Assembly: GCF_000093085.1 (NCBI RefSeq)
Contig: NC_014219.1
Span: 1,914,384 to 1,978,383 of the forward strand
Origin: [Bacillus] selenitireducens MLS10
GTDB taxonomy: Bacteria > Bacillota > Bacilli > Bacillales > Salisediminibacteriaceae
Direction: 5' to 3'
DNA length: 64,000 nucleotides
Translations under genes and position numbers: made by a program
Notes under the pieces: model-generated
Databases searched by the model: none
Seen by the model: the letters and a program-made list of their open reading frames with translations, nothing else
Told to the model about the DNA's origin: nothing
Shown here: one piece after another, positions 35,719-44,473 of the stretch
Layout: every line of letters starts with the position of its first letter
Numbering within the stretch: position 1 is the stretch's first letter

Positions 35719-36423
35719 GTGAAATTGATAAATATAGTGACCGTGATACTTGCCTTACTGGTTCTTGCTGCTCCGTCAGCAGCCCACGGTGAGGATAACA
35801 ATTTTGGGGAACAGGACAGAAGCGTTATAGATGGACTGAATGTAACCGATCCTGAAGACACCAATGATACCGGGGATTCTCCTGAAGAAGGGAAAGCGCC
35901 TGATGAAGACGGCGTCGAGGTGCCGGAAACTGAGGAAGAAGAAGCGCCTCTCGTCGGTTACGAGGATCAGAATTTGTTTCTCATGCTCGTCCAGCTGTTC
36001 TTGGCTTTGGGTGTTGTGCTGTTCCTGATTTATATGCTGCTCAGGTTTATGAATAACCGGACGAGAAGCTTTCAGGCGAACCGGACAATTCAAACATTGG
36101 GTGGTACGGGCGTAGGTCAGAACCGTTCCGTGCAGATTGTACGTGTCGGGGACCGGATCCTCGTAGTCGGTGTTGGAGAAACGGTTCAGCTGCTCCGGGA
36201 AATTACCGATCCTGAAGAAGTGGAACGGTTGTCCAAGTCTCCGGAAACGGAGGATTTTTACGAACGTCCGTTTTCGAAACTCGGATCTCTGTTAAACAAA
36301 AACAAACAGGGGAATGAATCCGAAACGCAGGAACAGGCCTTTCGATCTCTCTTGGACAGGGAAATGTCTGACGTGAAAAATTCTCAAAAGAAGATTCATT
36401 CTGCAATGGAGGAGAAGAAGTAA
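35719..36423 (+). CDS. fliO: Flagellar biosynthesis protein FliO (FliZ)
   Basis: FliO (FliZ in B. subtilis) assists assembly of the FliP export-gate pore. The 234-residue protein from GTG 35719 has a signal-like hydrophobic start (VKLINIVTVILALLVLAAPSAAHG), an acidic spacer, a transmembrane segment (~92-113, LFLMLVQLFLALGVVLFLIY) and a cytoplasmic domain with RTIQTLGGTGVGQNRSVQIVRVGDRILVVGV, the FliO fold. GTG 35719 follows AGAGGTGAAGCAA; ATG 35695 in the same frame sits inside the cheY stop and would bury the signal sequence. The stop overlaps fliP by one base. Confidence 0.9.
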   Translation: MKLINIVTVILALLVLAAPSAAHGEDNNFGEQDRSVIDGLNVTDPEDTNDTGDSPEEGKAPDEDGVEVPETEEEEAPLVGYEDQNLFLMLVQLFLALGVVLFLIYMLLRFMNNRTRSFQANRTIQTLGGTGVGQNRSVQIVRVGDRILVVGVGETVQLLREITDPEEVERLSKSPETEDFYERPFSKLGSLLNKNKQGNESETQEQAFRSLLDREMSDVKNSQKKIHSAMEEKK

Positions 36424-37103
36424 TGCTGTTATTAGCGATTGAAATTCCGGCACTCGACATCTTCAGCGATGATCCTGCCAATCTGACATCAACTGTTCAG
36501 TTGCTTCTTCTCTTAACCGTTTTGTCCTTGGCACCTGCTATTTTGATTCTGATGACAAGTTTTACGAGAATTGTCATTGTTCTGTCGTTTGTAAGAAACG
36601 GATTGGCTACACAACAGATGCCGCCAAACCAGGTCATAATCGGGTTGGCGTTATTTTTAACATTTTTTGTGATGGCTCCTACATTTTCAGAGGTAAATGA
36701 AGCAGCTTTACAGCCATTGTTTGATGGGGACATCAGCCAGGAAGAGGCATTTGACGAGGCAACCATTCCGATGAAAGAATTTATGGCACAGCATACGAGA
36801 GAGCGGGATCTTGCCCTGTTCATGGGGTACGCTGGACAGGAGCGTCCGGAATCTCTTGAAGATATCCCTTTAACCTCGCTGGTTCCGGCCTTTGTCATCA
36901 GTGAACTGAAAACGGCGTTTCAGATCGGTTTCATGATCTTTGTCCCTTTTTTGGTGATTGATATGGTTGTGGCGAGTGTGCTGATGTCGATGGGGATGAT
37001 GATGTTGCCGCCGGTTATGATTGCCCTGCCGTTTAAGGTGCTCTTGTTTGTTTTGGTTGACGGCTGGCACCTTGTAGTCAGATCTTTACTTTATACCTTT
37101 TAG
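36423..37103 (+). CDS. fliP: Flagellar export gate protein FliP
   Basis: FliP forms the core pentameric pore of the flagellar export gate. The 226-residue protein has an N-terminal leader-like region, then transmembrane helices and the signature LAPAILILMTSFTRIVIVLSFVRNGLATQQMPPNQV, the cytoplasmic/periplasmic EFMAQHTRERDLALF loop, and ELKTAFQIGFMIFVPFLVIDMVVASVLMSMGMMMLPP. Typical length. It overlaps the fliO stop (TAATG) and is followed by fliQ 12 bases on. Confidence 0.96.
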   Translation: MLLLAIEIPALDIFSDDPANLTSTVQLLLLLTVLSLAPAILILMTSFTRIVIVLSFVRNGLATQQMPPNQVIIGLALFLTFFVMAPTFSEVNEAALQPLFDGDISQEEAFDEATIPMKEFMAQHTRERDLALFMGYAGQERPESLEDIPLTSLVPAFVISELKTAFQIGFMIFVPFLVIDMVVASVLMSMGMMMLPPVMIALPFKVLLFVLVDGWHLVVRSLLYTF

Positions 37104-37115
37104 GAGAGGATACAT

Positions 37116-37385
37116 ATGAGTCCCGAAATGGTAATTGGTTGGGCGGAACAGGGCGTATTTACAACGCTGTTAATCGCAGGTCCTCTGTTGATCACGGCTC
37201 TTGCGATCGGACTTGCGGTCAGTGTATTTCAGGCCACGACGCAAATTCAGGAACAGACCCTTGCATTCATTCCTAAGATCGCGGGAGTTTTGATTGCATT
37301 GGTTATTTTCGGTCCGTGGATGCTGCAGCTCTTAACGACATTTGCCTATGATATATTCAGTGATTTTACCCGATTTATAGGATAG
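37116..37385 (+). CDS. fliQ: Flagellar export gate protein FliQ
   Basis: FliQ is the small two-helix export-gate subunit. The 89-residue protein shows the family pattern: GVFTTLLIAGPLLITALAIGLAVSVFQATTQIQEQTLAFIPK followed by the second hydrophobic helix (IAGVLIALVIFGPWMLQLLTTF). It lies between fliP and fliR, the invariant fliPQR order, with GAGAGGATACAT as binding site. Confidence 0.96.
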   Translation: MSPEMVIGWAEQGVFTTLLIAGPLLITALAIGLAVSVFQATTQIQEQTLAFIPKIAGVLIALVIFGPWMLQLLTTFAYDIFSDFTRFIG

Positions 37386-37391
37386 GTGCTT

Positions 37392-38171
37392 ATGGAAATT
37401 GAAATTATCGAATGGATTCCTGCTTTTCTGCTTGTCCTGGTGAGGGTCTCTGCGTTTATGGTCACCCTGCCCTTTTTTTCCTATCAGACCATACCGAACC
37501 GGTTCAAAATCGGATTTGCCGCATTTCTTTCCTGGATCATGATTTTTAGTGGTGACTGGCCGATTATTGAATTGAATTATGAATTTGTACTGCTTGCCAT
37601 TAAAGAAGCGCTTGTCGGCTTGACTGTCGGCCTGATTGCCCTCTTGCTGCTGTATGCGATACAGGTGGCAGGCGGACTGATCGATTTGAAACTCGGGTTT
37701 CTGATCGCGAACGTCGTCGATCCGCAGACCGGTACTCAGGCACCTTTGATCGGGAGTTATCTGTATACATTTGCGCTCTTGTTTCTTTTAGCCACAAATG
37801 CTCATCATTTATTGCTTGATGGTGTTTACTACAGCTATGAGTTTATTCCGCTGGATCAGACTTTTTTGCCATTAGGCTCAGAAGACTATGTTGAATTTAT
37901 CGGTGTAACTATGAATACGATGTTTATTATTGCATTTCAAATGTCCATGCCGATTATGGGTTCGATTTTTCTGGTTGATGTGGCACTGGGCTTCATAGCC
38001 CGAACGGTTCCACAGGTCAACGTGTTTGTTATTGGTTTTCCAGTGAAGATTTTTTTGGGGTTCGTGTTCATGATTGTAACCATGCCTGTATTTTTTGTAT
38101 TGGTAAATAACCTTATTGAAACCGTCCTGGTCACCATGCGGACGTTAATGCAACTATACGGGGGCGTGTAA
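37392..38171 (+). CDS. fliR: Flagellar export gate protein FliR
   Basis: FliR completes the helical FliPQR export gate. The ~259-residue protein has about six hydrophobic segments, with conserved VLVRVSAFMVTLPFFSYQTIPNRFKIGFA near the start, LGFLIANVVDPQTGTQAPLIG, and a C-terminal FPVKIFLGFVFMIVTMPVFF helix. ATG 37392 is used; an in-frame GTG at 37386 directly after the fliQ stop is an equally close alternative. The binding site is GATAGGTG. Confidence 0.93.
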   Translation: MEIEIIEWIPAFLLVLVRVSAFMVTLPFFSYQTIPNRFKIGFAAFLSWIMIFSGDWPIIELNYEFVLLAIKEALVGLTVGLIALLLLYAIQVAGGLIDLKLGFLIANVVDPQTGTQAPLIGSYLYTFALLFLLATNAHHLLLDGVYYSYEFIPLDQTFLPLGSEDYVEFIGVTMNTMFIIAFQMSMPIMGSIFLVDVALGFIARTVPQVNVFVIGFPVKIFLGFVFMIVTMPVFFVLVNNLIETVLVTMRTLMQLYGGV

Positions 38172-38174
38172 AGG

Positions 38175-39254
38175 ATGTTGCTAAAACTTGATTTGCAGTA
38201 CTTTGCACAGGAAAAAACAGAAAAAGCGACACCGAAGAAGAAGAGAGAATCCCGTAACAAAGGGCAGGTTGCCAAAAGTACGGACGTTAATACAGCCTTT
38301 ATTCTGATGTTTGTGTTTTTGATGTTTTTTTTCGCAGGTCCATTTATGGTTGATCAGATGCTTACTATCGTCCGTTTCACAATGGAAGAATATTTGCTCA
38401 TGGATGTTACGCCTGCGAATGTGCAACCGATGTTCATTGACTACATTTTTCAGGCCGCTGTGGCCGTGGCTCCGGTAATGCTTGCTTCCGTGATCGCAGG
38501 GGTATTTGCCAACTATGTTCAGGTAGGCGTTTTATTTGCTCCGGAGGCCGTGAAGTTTAAACTCGAAAAAATAAATCCCTTGAAAGGGTTCAAACGAATC
38601 TTCTCAATACGAGCCCTTGTGGAATTTTTAAAATCGATGATGAAAATTGTACTCGTAGGTGGCGTAACAGGGATCGTCATTTGGCTTTATATGGATGATC
38701 TTCTTAAAATCGGACTATACGCTGTGGAAGATGCAGCTGTCCTCATCGGCACACTTATTATTTTCATGGGACTGGCTGTAGGGTTTCTTTTGATCTTCCT
38801 TGCTATCCTTGATTACATGTATCAAAAATATGACTTCGAAAAAAATATCCGCATGTCCAAGCAGGACGTGAAGGATGAATATAAAAAGACCGAGGGTGAC
38901 CCCCTCATCAAATCAAAAATCAAAGAAAAGCAACGTCAAATGGCAATGAGCAGGATGATGCAGGAAGTTCCGAAAGCAGACGTGGTTATCACGAATCCGA
39001 CGCACTATGCGATTGCGTTGAAATACGATGCAGACAATATGGAAGCACCGGTAATCGTGGCAAAGGGCGTCGATTACGTTGCATTAAAACTGATTAACAT
39101 TGCCAAAAATAATGAAGTGTTGACTGCAGAGAACCGTCCCCTCGCAAGAGCGCTTTACGCTCAGGCTGATATCGGTGATCAGGTTCCGGAAGATTTATTT
39201 AAAGCCGTCGCAGAAGTGTTGGCTTACGTATACCGGATTCAGAAGAAAATCTGA
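38175..39254 (+). CDS. flhB: Flagellar export switch protein FlhB
   Basis: FlhB gates the switch of export substrates from hook to filament and self-cleaves. The 359-residue protein begins MLLKLDLQYFAQEKTEKATPKK, has four transmembrane helices (~35-215), the linker YDFEKNIRMSKQDVKDEYKKTEGDP, and the cytoplasmic domain with the autocleavage motif NPTH (N274-P275) in VVITNPTHYAIALKY. It starts three bases after the fliR stop. The homologous C-domain-only protein is encoded at 11301. Confidence 0.97.
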   Translation: MLLKLDLQYFAQEKTEKATPKKKRESRNKGQVAKSTDVNTAFILMFVFLMFFFAGPFMVDQMLTIVRFTMEEYLLMDVTPANVQPMFIDYIFQAAVAVAPVMLASVIAGVFANYVQVGVLFAPEAVKFKLEKINPLKGFKRIFSIRALVEFLKSMMKIVLVGGVTGIVIWLYMDDLLKIGLYAVEDAAVLIGTLIIFMGLAVGFLLIFLAILDYMYQKYDFEKNIRMSKQDVKDEYKKTEGDPLIKSKIKEKQRQMAMSRMMQEVPKADVVITNPTHYAIALKYDADNMEAPVIVAKGVDYVALKLINIAKNNEVLTAENRPLARALYAQADIGDQVPEDLFKAVAEVLAYVYRIQKKI

Positions 39255-39292
39255 ATGTGTATACCGCACAGGCGAGTTAGGAGAGAAGCGCA

Positions 39293-41341
39293 ATGCCCTT
39301 AAAGGACTTTAGTATTTTATTAGGCGTTATTTTAATTGTGGTCATGCTGATCATCCCTTTACCGACAATGATGATCGACTTTTTGATTATTGTTAATATA
39401 TCGATTGCGCTGCTGATTATTCTTGTTTCCATGAATACGAGAGAGCCGCTGCAATTTTCCATTTTTCCAACGTTACTGCTCCTTGTAACGTTATTCAGAC
39501 TTGGACTGAATGTTTCCACGACGCGTGCGATCCTTGGCAACCAGGGAGATGCCGGTAATGTCATTGAAACGTTCGGTCAATTCGTCGTTGGTGGGAATGC
39601 GCTAGTCGGTTTTGTCGTATTCGTCATTCTGGTCGTTATTCAGTTTATCGTCATTACCAAGGGTGCGGAACGTGTTTCCGAAGTGGGAGCACGATTCACA
39701 CTTGATGCGATGCCGGGTAAACAAATGAGTATTGATGCTGATTTGAACGCGGGTATGATTTCAGATACGGAAGCAAAAGAGCGCAGGCAAAAGATTGAAC
39801 AGGAAGCGGATTTTTACGGTTCCATGGATGGTGCGAGTAAATTTGTTAAGGGTGACGCCATTGCCGGTATTGTTATTGTTATTATTAATATTATTTTCGG
39901 TCTTGTAATCGGGATGGTTCAGGAAGGACTCCCACTTGCAGAAGCCGCGGATAAGTATACGCTGTTAACAGTCGGGGACGGACTTGTGTCCCAAATCCCT
40001 GCTCTTTTGATTTCTACCGCAACAGGTATTGTCGTCACTCGTGCTGCGTCGGAAGGAAACCTAGGTCATGACATTACGAAACAGCTTTTGGCCTATCCGA
40101 AGATGCTGTACGTTGCCGGTGGGACGATTTTTATGCTTGGTGTCTTCACGCCGATAACAGGCAGTGTAACATTTACAATTGCCTCTCTCTTAGCACTTGG
40201 AGGATTCCTTCTTGAGCGCGCGAACAAGAAAGAGCTCGTACTTGAAGAAGAATCTGAAGAAGAGCAGGATCAGTCTGATCAGGAAGATCTGAAGTCTCCG
40301 GAGAGTGTGGTCAATCTGCTTCAGGTTGATCCCATTGAATTTGAGTTCGGATACGGCCTGATTCCACTCGCTGATGCCAACCAGGGGGGAGACTTACTCG
40401 ACAGGGTGGTTATGATCAGACGGCAATTGGCAATTGAGATGGGCATGATCGTTCCGGTGATCCGGATACGTGATAACATTCAATTACAACCGAATGAATA
40501 TTCCATTAAAATTAAAGGGAACGAAGTCGCAAAAGGAGAACTGCTGCTGGATCACTTTATGGCGATGAGTCCGGGCGTGGAGGATGAAAATGTCCATGGG
40601 ATTGAAACCGTTGAACCTGCGTTTGGGTTGCCGGCACTGTGGATCTCGGAAGATCTGAAAGAACAGGCAGAGTTATCCGGGTATACGGTTGTGGACCCGC
40701 CGTCTGTCGTGTCGACACATTTAACCGAAGTGATTAAACGACATGCCCATGAATTGATCGGCCGTCAGGAGACAAAGCAGCTGGTCGATCATCTGAATGA
40801 AACGTATCCGACGCTGGTTGAGGAAGTGACACCGAATCCACTGAGTGTCGGAGATATCCAAAAAGTTCTCGGCAATCTGTTGAAAGAAAAGGTGTCAATT
40901 CGAAATTTGCCCGTGATTTTCGAAACATTGGCAGACTATGCACAGATGACGAGAGATACGGATTTGATGACTGAATACGTCAGGCAATCCCTCTCTCGTC
41001 AAATCACAAAACAATATGCAACAGAAGGGGAACCGCTCTACGTCATCACGATGGGTGGCGATGTTGAAAAAACGCTGGCTGACTCTGTTCAGCAAACGGA
41101 ACAGGGAGCCTTCTTGAATTTGGATCCGCAAATGTCTCAAAAAATAGTTGAGAATACAATGATGGAAGTTCAGCGTCTCCAGGAGACTGGACACATGCCT
41201 TTGATATTGTGCTCACCGGCAGTTCGTATGTATGTTCATCATTTAATTGAGAGATATATGCCGCAAGTACCGGTTTTATCGTATAATGAACTTGAGCCAC
41301 ATGTTGAAGTTCAAAGTGTAGGGGTGGTGAACAGTCAATGA
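39293..41341 (+). CDS. flhA: Flagellar export protein FlhA
   Basis: FlhA is the nonameric export-gate platform and proton channel component. The 682-residue protein has seven or eight transmembrane helices in its N-terminal half with the FHIPEP-type region FRLGLNVSTTRAILGNQGDAGNVIETFGQFVVGG, the loop DAMPGKQMSIDADLNAGMISD, and a large cytoplasmic C-domain (from ~330) with FGLPALWISEDLKEQAE and RQETKQLVDHL. ATG 39293 follows TTAGGAGAGAAGCGCA. Its stop overlaps the flhF start. Confidence 0.97.
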   Translation: MPLKDFSILLGVILIVVMLIIPLPTMMIDFLIIVNISIALLIILVSMNTREPLQFSIFPTLLLLVTLFRLGLNVSTTRAILGNQGDAGNVIETFGQFVVGGNALVGFVVFVILVVIQFIVITKGAERVSEVGARFTLDAMPGKQMSIDADLNAGMISDTEAKERRQKIEQEADFYGSMDGASKFVKGDAIAGIVIVIINIIFGLVIGMVQEGLPLAEAADKYTLLTVGDGLVSQIPALLISTATGIVVTRAASEGNLGHDITKQLLAYPKMLYVAGGTIFMLGVFTPITGSVTFTIASLLALGGFLLERANKKELVLEEESEEEQDQSDQEDLKSPESVVNLLQVDPIEFEFGYGLIPLADANQGGDLLDRVVMIRRQLAIEMGMIVPVIRIRDNIQLQPNEYSIKIKGNEVAKGELLLDHFMAMSPGVEDENVHGIETVEPAFGLPALWISEDLKEQAELSGYTVVDPPSVVSTHLTEVIKRHAHELIGRQETKQLVDHLNETYPTLVEEVTPNPLSVGDIQKVLGNLLKEKVSIRNLPVIFETLADYAQMTRDTDLMTEYVRQSLSRQITKQYATEGEPLYVITMGGDVEKTLADSVQQTEQGAFLNLDPQMSQKIVENTMMEVQRLQETGHMPLILCSPAVRMYVHHLIERYMPQVPVLSYNELEPHVEVQSVGVVNSQ

Positions 41342-42477
41342 AGGTAAAAAAATATACAGCTAAAACCATGTCTGAAGCCATGGAGAAAATAAAAGGGGAA
41401 CTTGGTCAGGATGCCGTCATACTGAATTCTAAACGTGTTGAAAAAGGTGGTTTTTTGGGTCTGTTCACAAAAAAGAATGTGGAAGTGATTGCCGCTATTG
41501 ATCCGGATACTCAGGATTCGGCAAAAGCGTCAAGTGGGAAGGTGCCCCGGCAAGCAGCTAGTCCCCGGCAGCGACCGGTTCCAAAAGAATCACAGGATAC
41601 AAGGAAATTGACGCGGGAAATTGATGAGTTAAAGCAGATGATCCAGTCCATGCAAACATCAGGTTCTCAACAAATATCTGCAGAAGAATTCCCTGGGTAT
41701 TTGACTGAATTGAATCATATTCTGAAAGACCAGGAGATCCACGATGTCTATCGGCTGGAGATCATGCGTGCACTCTTAAAACGCTGGTATCAGGAAAATG
41801 GGGAGTCCCAGCCTGAGTCTGCAATCTTGAAATGGCTGCAAAATGAACTGGATCAGAGTCTCATCGATATTCCGTGCGGGGCATTTGATTACCAATAGAA
41901 GTATTTGAATCTGGTCGGTCCTACAGGAGTGGGGAAAACAACATCGGTTGCGAAGATTGCAGCTCATGCGGTTTTGAAAGAAAATAAAAAAGTGGCGTTT
42001 ATTACAACAGATACCTTTCGGATAGCGGCAATTGAGCAGTTGAAAACATATGCCAAACTGCTTCATGTACCTCTGGAGGTTGCCTATTCAATCGAGGATT
42101 TTAAAGCAGCTGTCGAAAAATTCGAGGATTATGATTTCGTCGTGATTGACTCTGCCGGACGAAACTTCAGAAACCGATTATACGTTGAGCAACTCAATCA
42201 GCTTATTGATTTTAACGAACATATGGAAACCCATCTTGTTTTGAGTACGACTGCAAAGTACAGGGACATGAAGACGATTATTGAGCAATTTCAGCTTATC
42301 ACAATCGATAAATTTATCTTTTCGAAATTGGATGAAACCGATTCGGTTGGCTCCGTGTATAATGCTATGAGGGATTATCAGACAGGAGCAAGTTACATTA
42401 CGACCGGGCAAAATGTTCCCGATGATATCGAAGAGGCCAGCCGGCAGCAGATTATCAGCTGGATCGTCAGGAGTTGA
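41338..42477 (+). pseudogene. flhF: FlhF interrupted by an in-frame amber codon
   Basis: FlhF is the third SRP-family GTPase; it governs flagellar placement and basal body assembly. The N-terminal part (41338-41898, 186 residues, MKVKKYTAKTMSEAMEKIKGELGQD) ends in ...GAFDYQ followed by TAG at 41896-41898. The frame then continues without shift through [47 protein letters not shown] and SKLDETDSVGSVYN to the stop at 42477. Together the halves give ~379 residues, close to B. subtilis FlhF (366). A single C-to-T change of CAG would produce the stop. It could be a sequencing error, a fresh loss of function, suppression, or a split gene. TAG is used as a normal stop elsewhere here. Confidence 0.85.
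41905..42477 (+). CDS. FlhF GTPase-domain ORF downstream of the amber codon
   Basis: If translated separately from TTG 41905, this frame yields a 190-residue protein carrying the whole G domain: P-loop GPTGVGKTT at residues ~4-12, DTFRIAAIEQL, DSAGR, TKLDE-type SKLDETDS. No ribosome binding site precedes the TTG (only AGAAG three bases away), so independent initiation is poorly supported; coupled reinitiation after the TAG seven bases earlier is the alternative. Retention of all GTPase motifs shows little decay. Confidence 0.4.
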   Translation: MNLVGPTGVGKTTSVAKIAAHAVLKENKKVAFITTDTFRIAAIEQLKTYAKLLHVPLEVAYSIEDFKAAVEKFEDYDFVVIDSAGRNFRNRLYVEQLNQLIDFNEHMETHLVLSTTAKYRDMKTIIEQFQLITIDKFIFSKLDETDSVGSVYNAMRDYQTGASYITTGQNVPDDIEEASRQQIISWIVRS

Positions 42478-42482
42478 TCGTG

Positions 42483-43361
42483 ATGTATGATCAGGCAGAT
42501 GCACTCCGTAAAAAGATGAATAATGTATCTGACGGTGACACCTCAAAACAGGCCGAAGTTATTGCTGTCGTAAGCGGAAAAGGCGGCGTAGGAAAATCCA
42601 ATTTCACGCTTAATTTTGCTATTTCCCTTCAGAAAATGAATAAAAAAGTTCTTGTGATTGATTTGGATATCGGGATGGCGAATATCGACATCCTGCTTGG
42701 GCAATCATCCCGCTACTCGATTGTCGATATGATGAATCAGGACATGCCCATATGGTCTATTATGGAAGAGGGACCGGAAGGACTTCGCTATATTGCAGGT
42801 GGGAGCGGTTTGACAGATCTGTTTGAAATGGATGAAACAAAAGCGGATCATTTTTACAGACAAATGGCCAGCGCTGAGGCCTCGTTTGATTACATCTTTC
42901 TGGATATGGGGGCAGGTGTAAACACAAACAGCGCTTATTTTTTATTTTCTTCTCACCATATTTTTCTTGTGACAACACCTGAACCTACCTCTGTGACCGA
43001 TGCGTATGCTATGATTAAATATATCCATAATTATGATACTGATTTACCCATTTCCCTGATTATCAATCGGGCCAGAAGTAAAAAAGACGGAGAACGAACG
43101 TCTGAAAATGTAAAACAGGTGACCAAGCGGTTTCTCGGCAAAACCATTCACTTGCTAACCATTTTACCGGATGACAATATCGTTTGGAAGGCAGTCAGAG
43201 CTCAAGAACCTTTTGTTCTATATAATCCGGAATCGAAGCCCTCTAAGGCGATATTGAATACAGTGGAAAGCTTTTTGATTAAAAATGGAGAGGTGGTTGA
43301 AGGTGCATTACAAAAACCATCTTTTATTTCGAAATTAAAAGGATTTTTGCGTTCACGATAG
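42483..43361 (+). CDS. flhG: FlhG (YlxH) MinD-like flagellar number ATPase
   Basis: FlhG is a MinD/ParA-type ATPase that stimulates FlhF and controls flagellar number and C-ring assembly. The 292-residue protein has the deviant Walker A VVSGKGGVGKSNFTLNFA (~28-45), switch I VIDLDIGMANIDILLG, the switch II region YIFLDMGAGVN, and a C-terminal basic amphipathic helix (FISKLKGFLRS) for membrane binding. ATG 42483 follows AGGAG by 9 bases; an in-frame TTG at 42474 overlaps the flhF stop. Its intact state contrasts with flhF. Confidence 0.93.
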   Translation: MYDQADALRKKMNNVSDGDTSKQAEVIAVVSGKGGVGKSNFTLNFAISLQKMNKKVLVIDLDIGMANIDILLGQSSRYSIVDMMNQDMPIWSIMEEGPEGLRYIAGGSGLTDLFEMDETKADHFYRQMASAEASFDYIFLDMGAGVNTNSAYFLFSSHHIFLVTTPEPTSVTDAYAMIKYIHNYDTDLPISLIINRARSKKDGERTSENVKQVTKRFLGKTIHLLTILPDDNIVWKAVRAQEPFVLYNPESKPSKAILNTVESFLIKNGEVVEGALQKPSFISKLKGFLRSR

Positions 43362-43376
43362 ACGGGAGGCGTTGAC

Positions 43377-44459
43377 ATGATTAAGGTTTTGGTGGTTGAT
43401 GATTCCGCATTTATGCGAAAAATGTTGTCCGACATGCTCAGTTCACATCCCGACATTACGGTTGTGGACAAGGCTCGAAACGGTCGGGACGGACTGGAGA
43501 AAATAGAGCAACACAAGCCGGATGTCGTCACATTGGATGTTGAAATGCCTGTAATGACAGGGATTGAGGCACTCGAAGAAATCATGAAAACAACCCGCAC
43601 ACCGGCTATCATGGTCAGCAGTGTCACGAAAGAAGGCGCTGAAACGACCATGAGAGCGATGGAGCTGGGAGCATTTGACTTTATCGCCAAACCGTCCGGT
43701 GCGATCTCTCTTGATATTGATAAAGTAAAAGATGACCTGATAGAAAAAGTGCTGCACGCAAGCAAAGTATCGAGAAAAAAGTTGACGCCTGCTCCAAAAA
43801 GAACGGATGAAAAACCAAAGCGTATCGAACGGATTCAAAGACCTGATTTTTCTTTGGAACCTGGACCATCAGGGAAGAGGGAAGTGCTCGGCAAAACAAT
43901 TGTCGCTATTGGAACTTCAACGGGGGGGCCGAAAGCCTTGCAAAGGGTTTTGACGGCTTTACCGGAGAACTTCCCTTTCCCCATCATTATCGTGCAGCAT
44001 ATGCCCAAAGGATTTACGCGATCGCTCAGTGAACGTTTGAACTCGTTATCTGCGATTTCTGTTAAAGAAGCAGAAGAAGGTGACATTTTAAAAAAAGGGG
44101 TTGCCTATATTGCCCCGGGAGGATACCATTTAAAAGTAAGAAGGGCAGGGACTTCAGTCGGAATTCATTTAGATCAGTCACCACTTGTGAATGGACACCG
44201 TCCATCGGTGGATGCGATGTTCTTTTCCCTGGCTGATTTGCATCCGGAGAGGGTCATCGCAGTTGTGATGACCGGTATGGGTTCTGATGGGAAGCAAGGC
44301 CTGATCCGATTGAAACAGTTATCAAAAACCAAAGCAATAGCAGAATCAGAACGGACTTCAGTTGTTTTTGGAATGCCCAAAGCAGCCATTGATACACATT
44401 TTGTTGACTCAGTCAAAGATCTTGAAGATATCTCTTCCGAGATCCTGAGATACTGTTAA
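43377..44459 (+). CDS. cheB: Chemotaxis methylesterase/deamidase CheB
   Basis: CheB demethylates receptor glutamates after phosphorylation by CheA. The 360-residue protein has an N-terminal receiver (KVLVVDDSAFMRKMLSDML, phospho-Asp in DVVTLDVEMPVMTG) and a C-terminal esterase with the catalytic Ser in AIGTSTGGPKALQ (~180), His in IVQHMPKGFTRSLSERL and Asp in VMTGMGSDGKQG. Length and domain order are typical. GACGGGAGGCGTTGAC precedes the ATG. Confidence 0.97.
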   Translation: MIKVLVVDDSAFMRKMLSDMLSSHPDITVVDKARNGRDGLEKIEQHKPDVVTLDVEMPVMTGIEALEEIMKTTRTPAIMVSSVTKEGAETTMRAMELGAFDFIAKPSGAISLDIDKVKDDLIEKVLHASKVSRKKLTPAPKRTDEKPKRIERIQRPDFSLEPGPSGKREVLGKTIVAIGTSTGGPKALQRVLTALPENFPFPIIIVQHMPKGFTRSLSERLNSLSAISVKEAEEGDILKKGVAYIAPGGYHLKVRRAGTSVGIHLDQSPLVNGHRPSVDAMFFSLADLHPERVIAVVMTGMGSDGKQGLIRLKQLSKTKAIAESERTSVVFGMPKAAIDTHFVDSVKDLEDISSEILRYC

Positions 44460-44473
44460 TCAGGAGGGTTTTT

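Noticed and set aside
41896-41898. TAG in flhF as pyrrolysine or a reassigned codon
   Set aside because: Several genes in the window end in TAG, and no Pyl system genes are visible; reassignment is not supported.
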